Origin: Roseburia zhanii
GTDB taxonomy: Bacteria; Bacillota; Clostridia; Lachnospirales; Lachnospiraceae
Assembly (NCBI RefSeq): GCF_014287635.1
Contig: NZ_JACOPH010000013.1
Location: forward strand, 1 to 64,000
DNA: 64,000 nt
Reading direction: 5' to 3'
A program made the position numbers and the translations under genes. The notes below the pieces were generated by a model, which saw nothing but the letters and a program-made list of their open reading frames with translations, ran no database searches and was not told the origin of the DNA. Shown piece by piece: positions 58,201-64,000 of this stretch. Within the stretch, counting starts at the first letter, position 1; each line of letters begins with the position of its first letter.

Positions 58201-60007
58201 AAATGCCGGAACAGTAGCCGGTACAGTTGTAGATTCCTGTGGACAGGGCATTAGTGGTATGCATGTGTCACTTCGTGATAAATCCAGTGCAAACATTGCC
58301 TATACAACTGACACAGATGAGAATGGTGCATATCAGTTTAATGATGTTGTACAGGGCAATTATATTGCAACAGCAACTTCCATGAATGCAGAAGATGCAT
58401 GGAAAGAGTTAAATGCAGGTAATAATAATATCGTTGTAGAACCGAATCAGACAGTGAATGTTGATCTGCAGGTTGCAGCTGATATGACAAGCAAGATTGT
58501 TAATCCTACATTTGATACGAAAAATGATCTCTCTGGATGGACAAATGGAGCAGAAACAACTGGTGGATACAGAACCGGTAAAAACAGTACACATGGAACA
58601 TACCAGCTTGCACCATGGGCAGGAAGTGCATTTACCATGGATACATATCAGACGATCACAGGTCTTACAAATGGTACTTATATCGTAACTTGCTGGTCGA
58701 ATACAGGATATTTAGCAGATACAGATAAACTGGAATTATACGCAAAAGATGGGAATGGAACTGATCTTGCAAGAGAAAGCATTCAGGCAGAGGGCAGCTA
58801 TCAGACCATCGCACTTCTTGCAGAAGTTACAGATGGAACACTTACGATCGGTGTTGATGGTAATTTAGCAGCAAATTCATGGGCAAATATTGATGATTTC
58901 CATCTTGGATTACTCGGAAAATACCATGCAAATGCAAAGAAATTGGAAGAAACAAAAGCTACCTGTGGTGAAGCTGGCCATGGCGCATACTGGAGTTGTC
59001 CGGATTGTAAGAAGTTCTTTAAGGATTCTGAAAATGGTATAGATTTATCAACAGCATATGACAATGTGGAAGATGTAACCGTTGTGATCCCGGCTACTGG
59101 AGAACATACCTATGGAGATCCGGTATTTACATGGACAAAAGATCATGCAGCTTGTACAGCAGCATTTACCTGTGCAGTATGCAAGGATGAAGTAACAGAA
59201 AATGCTACCGTTACCTCTGCGGTGACAAAGGCAGTTTCCTGTAAAGAAGAAGGTGTAACAACTTATACAGCAACCGTAACATTTGCAGAAAAAACCTATA
59301 CAGATACAGCAACAGAAGCGATTGCAAAAACAGGACATACTTATGTGAAAAAGACAGAAGCTGATGGTTCTACAGTAGAGATCTGTGATGTTTGTGGTGA
59401 TATCAAGAGCCGTACACCGGCAGAAAATAACAATAGCAATAACAACAATAACGGCGGTAATAATGCAGATAATGGAAATAATAGTAATATTTCTGCAGTT
59501 GGAATCGGCAGTGTGACACTTGCAAAAGATGTGTATATTTATACAGGAAAAGCAATCAGACCTACGGTTGTAGCAAAGGACAGCGCAGGCAATGTGATTG
59601 ACGCTTCTGATTATACAGTAGCTTATGCGTCCAATAAGAATGTCGGAACAGCAACAGTAACCATTACCTTTAACGGACAGTTTACCGGAACTAAGACATT
59701 GAACTTTGTGATCAATCCAAAAGGAACAAAGATCACAAAGGCTGCAGCAAAGTCTAAATCTGCTAAGATCACATGGAAAAAGCAGCGTGTTCAGGTAACA
59801 GGATATGAAATTCGTTATTCTACCGGCAAGAAGTTTAAATCAGCAAAGAGTGTCCTTGTCAAGAAGGCTAAGACAACAAGCAAAGTGATATCTAAACTGA
59901 AAGGTAAGAAGAAATATTATGTACAGGTCCGTACTTACAAGACAGTAAAAGGAACGAAGTATTATTCCAACTGGTCTAATGTAAAAACAGTCACACCTAA
60001 GAAGTAA
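55214..60007 (+). CDS. Secreted multidomain GH43-type glycan hydrolase
   Basis: 1597 residues. Signal peptide (1-32, A-A-D after it); carboxypeptidase-regulatory-like beta domain (34-120); jelly-roll binding-type module (about 128-270); GH43 catalytic region (about 286-660; G-G-G-I-F-E-F-D-G-K-Y-Y-W-Y-G and Y-S-S-T-D-L-K-N-W); second binding-type module (about 665-815); further beta domains (820-1090); a second copy of the first binding module (about 1094-1240); Cys-rich repeats (C-x2-C pairs); an Asn-rich linker (about 1400-1420); an Ig-like domain and a final FN3-like domain. No LPxTG, so released or non-covalently held. The GH43 part resembles exo-beta-1,3-galactanases, so an arabinogalactan-type substrate is possible, not proven. 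Confidence 0.85.
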   Translation: MKKRVLSGFLTLFLTVGAVFGSVAVSDQVYAADVSVSGTVIATDGRSAVSGANIVLRDKSDCTKEYTAVSGDDGTYTIADVPEGTYQATAYQTNKNDSSAVVQTVTVTDAGVSDVKLQFPVDLSGQMVNPGFAETKNDLTGWSNSLGQSAGGAGFRTEYKKDLSSVAYAPWAGTAFDMDMYQTVSNLANGTYVVSCYAKCGWGDDANVSLYAKDSEGNIIASEELPSNVNEVYQEIGLTAEVKDGTITIGIAGNAAAGGWANIDDFHLGLLAEPQEDEQEETVDADYVNDSFWTDTEGNTIYSQGGGIFEFDGKYYWYGVKYTEAVDYANDPRTYYTSSDVFEGITCYSSTDLKNWKYEGLVAEPDDVYNAEIMGTTKPYSIKNGKTTWLDGENVKNTAVWVGRLGVTKLSDGTYALLVQHECADYDNALDGDTDQWSKQVLVMTSDSPNGKFTWNNRINMKSAIGTSNTGDQTVFVDDDGTGWLVYSYGSGRGKMYLSKIEWNADHSKVVLGTPYMVYQGPGREGNCMFKYNGKYYLCASDLYGWNASHGYYMTIDPGEMSLEDYLKSDDFTVTNELKLMDGTSDDFCHVSQTGFFYTLKGTEQTTVLFCGDRWSDFAGNGLGYNQWCPLSFDEDGTPYFNSLSAWNLDETTGKWSVAAGNNYVKNGSFEADRVKVDNVAGWTQVTNKGSNAITNNVKMDDDTVTGKGSLKLGSTSAYDVEVSQKIASSSYVNLEDGVYKMTAKVKNSGNFDNLQMYAVSGGKTYAASFTSANPLWTTVKVDPVIVKGNEVTVGFLAAGTNSECLIDDVTFTAVENPALATGSITGKVTGDAASKGKVLTVTAANASQIYSVDVTLTGEAQDYAIENLADGTYTVSFAAKNCVVPDPVEVTVADGQAAPVENKTITNNAGNAKGKVVDGSASGIADVTVTLSKDGSEDITVSTGADGSYEFADVEAGTYTITFEKRGYQVEGNAPETVEIVLNDTRTIDDVVLARNAGTVAGTVVDSCGQGISGMHVSLRDKSSANIAYTTDTDENGAYQFNDVVQGNYIATATSMNAEDAWKELNAGNNNIVVEPNQTVNVDLQVAADMTSKIVNPTFDTKNDLSGWTNGAETTGGYRTGKNSTHGTYQLAPWAGSAFTMDTYQTITGLTNGTYIVTCWSNTGYLADTDKLELYAKDGNGTDLARESIQAEGSYQTIALLAEVTDGTLTIGVDGNLAANSWANIDDFHLGLLGKYHANAKKLEETKATCGEAGHGAYWSCPDCKKFFKDSENGIDLSTAYDNVEDVTVVIPATGEHTYGDPVFTWTKDHAACTAAFTCAVCKDEVTENATVTSAVTKAVSCKEEGVTTYTATVTFAEKTYTDTATEAIAKTGHTYVKKTEADGSTVEICDVCGDIKSRTPAENNNSNNNNNGGNNADNGNNSNISAVGIGSVTLAKDVYIYTGKAIRPTVVAKDSAGNVIDASDYTVAYASNKNVGTATVTITFNGQFTGTKTLNFVINPKGTKITKAAAKSKSAKITWKKQRVQVTGYEIRYSTGKKFKSAKSVLVKKAKTTSKVISKLKGKKKYYVQVRTYKTVKGTKYYSNWSNVKTVTPKK

Positions 60008-60036
60008 ATATTTATGCAAAAATAAGTAATTTTAGT

Positions 60037-60076
60037 GAGAACTACTGCACAGTTCTAATGCGGTAGTTCTCTTTTA
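60037..60076 (+). terminator. Terminator after the GH43 gene
   Basis: GAGAACTAC (60037-60045) pairs with GTAGTTCTC (60063-60071), followed by TTTTACTTT. Confidence 0.85.
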
Positions 60077-60157
60077 CTTTATCTGAATAAAGTGGACAAA
60101 ACGCTGGAAAGTTGCTAAAATAAGCTATGAAAAAAGAAAAGGAAAAGGAGATTAGTA

Positions 60158-62095
60158 ATGAACGAGAACAAAGAATTCAAACCTTTTGTTCCGGCAGACA
60201 AAACTTTACCAGAGTTTACGGTTACTTCAGTTATCTTAGGTATCATACTGGCTATTGTATTTGGCGGGGCAAACGCATACCTTGGACTTCGTGTAGGAAT
60301 GACAGTATCTGCTTCAATTCCGGCAGCTGTTATTTCTATGGGAATTATCAGGGTGATCCTAAAGAAGGATTCTATCCTTGAGAACAACATGGTTCAGACC
60401 ATTGGTTCCGCAGGTGAATCTGTAGCAGCAGGTGCAATCTTTACACTGCCTGCATTGTTCCTTTGGGCAGCCGACTGGGGAACGGCGGCACCTTCTTTAG
60501 TTGAGATTGCGATCATTGCATTTATCGGTGGCGCACTGGGTATTTTATTTATGGTTCCACTTAGAAAAGCATTGATCGTACAGGAGCATGGTACACTTCC
60601 ATATCCGGAAGGACAGGCTTGTGCAGAGGTATTAGTTGCAGGTGAAGAAGGTGGAGCAAAGGCTTCTACTGTATTTGCCGGACTTGGTATTGCAGCAGCA
60701 TACAAATTTATCACAGACGGATTAAAAGTATTTCCTAGTGAAGTGCATTATGAGATTCCGGCATACAAAGGTTCCGGTATCGGTATGGATGTACTTCCGG
60801 CACTGTTAGGTGTTGGATATATCTGTGGTCCTAAGATCTCTTCTTACTTATTCTGTGGTGGTATCTTAGGCTGGTTCGTGCTTATGCCGCTGATCGTCTT
60901 ATTTGGTGCAAATATGACTTTATTCCCGGCAGATGTAAGTGTTGCAGAATTATATGCAGCAGGCGGTTCATTTGCCATCTGGTCAAATTATATCAAATAT
61001 ATCGGTGCAGGTGCAGTTGCCTGTGGTGGTGTATTGAGTCTGATCAAGTCTTTACCATTGATCATTAAGACATTTAAGGATGCCATGAAAGGATTTGGTA
61101 AGGGCGAGTCAACAAATGAGCGTACAAATCAGGATATCAGCATGAAAGTGATACTGATCGGCATCGTTGTTCTGGCATTTGCGATCTGGATCGTACCGAT
61201 CGTACCGATTAACTTATTCGGAGCATTCTTAGTAGTTGTTTTTGGTTTCTTCTTTGCAACAGTATCTTCCCGTATGGTAGGTCTTGTTGGAAGCAGTAAC
61301 AACCCTGTATCCGGTATGACCATTGCAACTCTGTTAGTATCTTCACTTGCATTAAAAGCAACAGGTATGACAGGACAGAAGGGTATGACAGCTGCTATTG
61401 CAATCGGTGGTATTATCTGTATCGTTGCAGCAATCGCCGGTGATACATCACAGGATTTAAAGACAGGTTATATTGTCGGAGCAACACCAAAGAAACAGCA
61501 GATCGGTGAATTTATCGGTGTTATCGCATCAGCATTAGCAATCGGAGGAGTATTATACTTATTAGACCGTGCATGGGGCTACGGTTCAGCAGAACTTCCG
61601 GCACCACAGGCGACACTGATGAAGATGATCGTTGAAGGTGTTATGGGTGGCAACCTGCCTTGGACATTAGTAGGTGTTGGAGCATTTATTGCTATCGTTG
61701 TAGAAATCTTAGGTATTCCGGTACTGCCATTTGCGATCGGTTTATATCTTCCGATCCACTTAAGCACACCTATGATGGTTGGCGGTCTTGTGAAGATGAT
61801 CATTGAAAAGAAAAAGAACCTTGGTGAGAAAGAAAAGAAAACAGCAGGTTCTAACGGAATCTTATTCTCGTCAGGTCTGATCGCAGGAGAAGGTCTTGTA
61901 GGTATCTTACTTGCAATTCTTGCGATCATTCCGGCAGGAGAAGGTACAGTGGGAGATGTGATCGGCGGATTTATTCCGGGACTGATTCCGGTACTTGCAG
62001 ATGCAAATGTTGGAAATATTATTGGTCTGATCGCATTTGCACTGCTGACATTTTCACTTTGGTCATTCTGTTTTCGTAAAAGCAAGAAAGCATAA
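60158..62095 (+). CDS. OPT-family oligopeptide transporter
   Basis: 645 residues with about 14-16 membrane segments. Start F-V-P-A-D-K-T-L-P-E-F-T-V-T-S-V-I-L-G and L-G-L-R-V-G-M-T-V-S-A-S-I-P-A-A, N-M-V-Q-T-I-G-S-A-G-E-S-V-A-A-G typical of bacterial OPT proteins. Imports small peptides or metal chelates with protons; substrate unknown. AAAAGGAGA ribosome site. 13 bp before the PqqD-family gene, so the two are co-transcribed. Confidence 0.93.
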   Translation: MNENKEFKPFVPADKTLPEFTVTSVILGIILAIVFGGANAYLGLRVGMTVSASIPAAVISMGIIRVILKKDSILENNMVQTIGSAGESVAAGAIFTLPALFLWAADWGTAAPSLVEIAIIAFIGGALGILFMVPLRKALIVQEHGTLPYPEGQACAEVLVAGEEGGAKASTVFAGLGIAAAYKFITDGLKVFPSEVHYEIPAYKGSGIGMDVLPALLGVGYICGPKISSYLFCGGILGWFVLMPLIVLFGANMTLFPADVSVAELYAAGGSFAIWSNYIKYIGAGAVACGGVLSLIKSLPLIIKTFKDAMKGFGKGESTNERTNQDISMKVILIGIVVLAFAIWIVPIVPINLFGAFLVVVFGFFFATVSSRMVGLVGSSNNPVSGMTIATLLVSSLALKATGMTGQKGMTAAIAIGGIICIVAAIAGDTSQDLKTGYIVGATPKKQQIGEFIGVIASALAIGGVLYLLDRAWGYGSAELPAPQATLMKMIVEGVMGGNLPWTLVGVGAFIAIVVEILGIPVLPFAIGLYLPIHLSTPMMVGGLVKMIIEKKKNLGEKEKKTAGSNGILFSSGLIAGEGLVGILLAILAIIPAGEGTVGDVIGGFIPGLIPVLADANVGNIIGLIAFALLTFSLWSFCFRKSKKA

Positions 62096-62108
62096 TTAAG
62101 GAGATCTT

Positions 62109-62456
62109 GTGAGTAAGAATAAGAAGAATTTTATGGATTTTATTCCGGTCTGCAATCCGGAATATACATGGGATGCAGATAAAAAAGGAATCGTTACGGT
62201 GCATGTTGTAAATAAAGGTTTTTATAATTGGATTGCCCAGAAAATCTTTAAAAAACCACGTATCAGTCATATCGCCTTAGATAAATATGGCAGTTTTGTA
62301 TGGCAGCAGATGGATGGAAAACGTAATGTATATGAGATTTCCAAACTTGTATCAGAGCGTTTTGGAAAAGATGCAGAGCCGGTTGTAGAACGTTTAGTGA
62401 AATACATTCAGATACTTTACCAGAATAAATTCATAGGATATGTAAAGCAGAAATAA
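62109..62456 (+). CDS. PqqD-family protein without a visible RiPP pathway
   Basis: 115 residues; winged-helix PqqD/RRE pattern in the second half (S-H-I-A-L-D-K-Y-G-S-F-V-W-Q-Q-M-D-G-K-R-N-V-Y and L-V-K-Y-I-Q-I-L). Starts with GTG 62109 behind AAGGAG. PqqD-type domains bind precursor peptides for modification, but no radical-SAM enzyme or precursor is next to it; it follows an OPT transporter instead. In Clostridia, stand-alone PqqD genes next to transporters are known without a proven role. Confidence 0.75.
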   Translation: MSKNKKNFMDFIPVCNPEYTWDADKKGIVTVHVVNKGFYNWIAQKIFKKPRISHIALDKYGSFVWQQMDGKRNVYEISKLVSERFGKDAEPVVERLVKYIQILYQNKFIGYVKQK

Positions 62457-62465
62457 TTTTTGCTG

Positions 62466-62500
62466 CAGCCCGCTAGAGACTATAGCGGGCTGTATTTTTT
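62466..62500 (+). terminator. Terminator after the PqqD-family gene
   Basis: CAGCCCGCTA (62466-62475) pairs perfectly with TAGCGGGCTG (62483-62492), followed by a T-run to 62500. Confidence 0.92.
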
Positions 62501-62574
62501 TATATGTGAAAAAACTAGATAAAACAAGACGAAAATGCTATACTGTTGTAAATATGTGTGTGAGGGAAGAGCAG

Positions 62575-64000
62575 ATGAGGCAGACCAGAAAGTATGTGAT
62601 CTATGCTGCTGCGGTTGTTTTATTAGCTGCGGTATGTCTAAGCGGATGTGACAAGACAATCAGTACGGCAGATATCATTGGAGCGTTCCAAGAAGATGAA
62701 CAGACAAATGAGCAGGTAATGGATGAAGAAATACTTGCAGAAAATACAGAGGAAATAGCACAGCAGCCGGTGACAGAAGAACAGATCGATATCGATGATT
62801 TAGATGAAGTCTGTCAGATCATCTTAGAACATTGTACGAAAGAGTTTATCGGATATCATCTGATAGACGAAACCTTTCTGGCATGGTTTGGGAGGGAATA
62901 TGGCAATGAGTGTCTGGTTCAGGTCGCAGATGAAGTACTGTATGACAGTCAGGATAAAGATATCTGGTATGAACTGACCGGAAACAGTATACAGGTTTTG
63001 TGGCTGTTGTATTGTGAGCAGACAGGATTTCAGCAGTATCAGCTTGACAATGTCAAATGGCAGGTATGTGCATCAGCAGCAGAAACCACACTTGCTTTTA
63101 CGGGTGATGTAAATTTTTCAGAAGGATATGTGACGACAAAGCATATGGATAGCTGCCCGGATGGGATTTATGACTGTTTTTCCGAAGATCTGTTAGACAT
63201 TATGAATGGTGTCGATGTGATGCTTGTGAATAATGAATTTACTTATAGCACCAGAGGAACTGCATTACGCGGAAAAGCTTATACATTTCGTGCAGATCCA
63301 TCGAGAGTGAAACTGTTAGAAGTATTTGGGACAGATATTGTCAATCTTGCAAATAACCATGTATATGATTATGGGGAAGACGCACTTTTAGACACGATTG
63401 CAACCTTAGATGAAGCAGGGATTCCGCATATCGGGGCAGGTGCTAATTTAGAAGAAGCAAAAAAACCATACTATTTTATCTGTAATGGCAGAAAGATCGC
63501 CATTGTTGCAGCTACGCAGATTGAACGCACATATAATTACACAAAAGAAGCGACAGATACAACACCGGGAGTTTTAAAAACATTAGAACCGGACAAGTTT
63601 GTAGAAGTGATCCGTGAGGCAAAGAAGAACAGTGATTACGTGATCGCATTTGTGCACTGGGGAACAGAAGGTGACAGTAATTATGGAAGAGATCAGACAA
63701 ATCTTGCAAAGGCATTTGTAAATGCCGGAGCAGATGCGATCATCGGGGGACATACGCATTGTCTGCAGGGATTTGATATGATAGAGGATGTTCCGGTCAT
63801 TTATAGTCTTGGCAATTTCTGGTTCAGCAGCAGTACGCAGGATACCGGATTGGCTGAGATTACGATCGATGAAAAGGGAGAACTGACACTTAGTTTTATT
63901 CCCTGTATACAGGAAAAGGTCAAAACATCTTTGGTAACGGATGAAGCAGAGAAACAGCGGATCCTGGAATTTATGCGGACACATTCCGCAAAAGGTGTGA
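62575..64000 (+). CDS. CapA/PGA-cap family lipoprotein (3' end outside window)
   Basis: 475 residues are visible before the window ends and no stop is reached. Signal peptide with lipobox L-S-G-C (Cys near residue 25), a Glu/Gln-rich linker, and a metallophosphoesterase-like CapA domain from about residue 175 on: F-T-G-D-V-N-F, L-V-N-N-E-F, N-L-A-N-N-H, H-W-G-T-E and G-G-H-T-H-C-L-Q-G. CapA-type proteins are tied to poly-gamma-glutamate or other surface polymers, but many Clostridia copies have unknown jobs. ATG 62575 has GAGGGA upstream. Confidence 0.88.
   Translation, partial: MRQTRKYVIYAAAVVLLAAVCLSGCDKTISTADIIGAFQEDEQTNEQVMDEEILAENTEEIAQQPVTEEQIDIDDLDEVCQIILEHCTKEFIGYHLIDETFLAWFGREYGNECLVQVADEVLYDSQDKDIWYELTGNSIQVLWLLYCEQTGFQQYQLDNVKWQVCASAAETTLAFTGDVNFSEGYVTTKHMDSCPDGIYDCFSEDLLDIMNGVDVMLVNNEFTYSTRGTALRGKAYTFRADPSRVKLLEVFGTDIVNLANNHVYDYGEDALLDTIATLDEAGIPHIGAGANLEEAKKPYYFICNGRKIAIVAATQIERTYNYTKEATDTTPGVLKTLEPDKFVEVIREAKKNSDYVIAFVHWGTEGDSNYGRDQTNLAKAFVNAGADAIIGGHTHCLQGFDMIEDVPVIYSLGNFWFSSSTQDTGLAEITIDEKGELTLSFIPCIQEKVKTSLVTDEAEKQRILEFMRTHSAKGV

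Overview
The window reads as a piece of a Lachnospiraceae (gut Clostridia) chromosome with a large conjugative island. The right part (about 39.2-64 kb) is ordinary AT-rich low-GC Firmicutes backbone: ychF, a YlmC/YmxH-like gene, nrdR, a YqeG phosphatase, rpiB, efp, a SpoVB/MurJ-like flippase, a NifS-like cysteine desulfurase, mnmA, ptsH-ptsI, a Cof-type phosphatase, a HisJ-like phosphatase, the glycolytic run gap-pgk-tpiA, a 1597-residue secreted GH43-type glycan hydrolase, an OPT transporter, a PqqD-family gene, and a CapA-like lipoprotein cut off by the window end.

The left part (1 to about 39.2 kb) is a set of nested mobile elements. The outermost is a Tn1549/Tn916-type integrative and conjugative element (ICE). 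Its tyrosine integrase ends 54 bp before ychF. From right to left it carries int, xis, a conserved structured non-coding element, an HTH gene and sigma factor, a peptide-responsive cargo (response regulator, sensor kinase, three-gene ABC exporter, lipoprotein), mobC and a MOBP-type relaxase on the minus strand, accessory transfer genes (Cys-rich VLP, TTRAP-like, an antirestriction fusion, topB), and mating-pore genes (DUF4366, DUF4315, CHAP hydrolase, VirB4, PrgI/VirB3, TrbL/VirB6 and the tail of the Maff2-type gene). The maff2 gene is broken at about 13,815 by an integrative mobilizable element (IME-A) that has its own sigma factor, mobC, relaxase, replication genes, TnpW and large serine recombinase. 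An XRE-type regulator in IME-A's cargo is broken at about 5,691 by a second element (IME-B), which has a Tn916/ICEBs1-like oriT, a MobT-type relaxase, a TnpW-like gene and another large serine recombinase, plus DinB-like and RibD/DHFR-like cargo and the 3' end of a group II intron. The left ends of all three elements lie outside the window. The transfer modules are visibly more GC-rich than the cargo genes and the chromosome.

The most unusual signals are non-coding. (1) A roughly 100-nt element occurs once before the serine recombinase module of IME-B and once before the xis-int module of the ICE, with paired substitutions that keep two hairpins. (2) A three-hairpin element occurs before the ICE mobC-relaxase genes and again before the antirestriction gene, and its core recurs before IME-A's mobC. 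These are candidate oriT or single-stranded promoter elements. (3) Both serine recombinase genes have a promoter -10 box between the arms of an inverted repeat, directly after a TnpW-type gene. (4) Four tandem 11-bp repeats sit just upstream of the -10 box of the ABC exporter operon. (5) A roughly 295-bp near-palindromic element lies between efp and the flippase gene. All calls come from reading the sequence; no database search was run.
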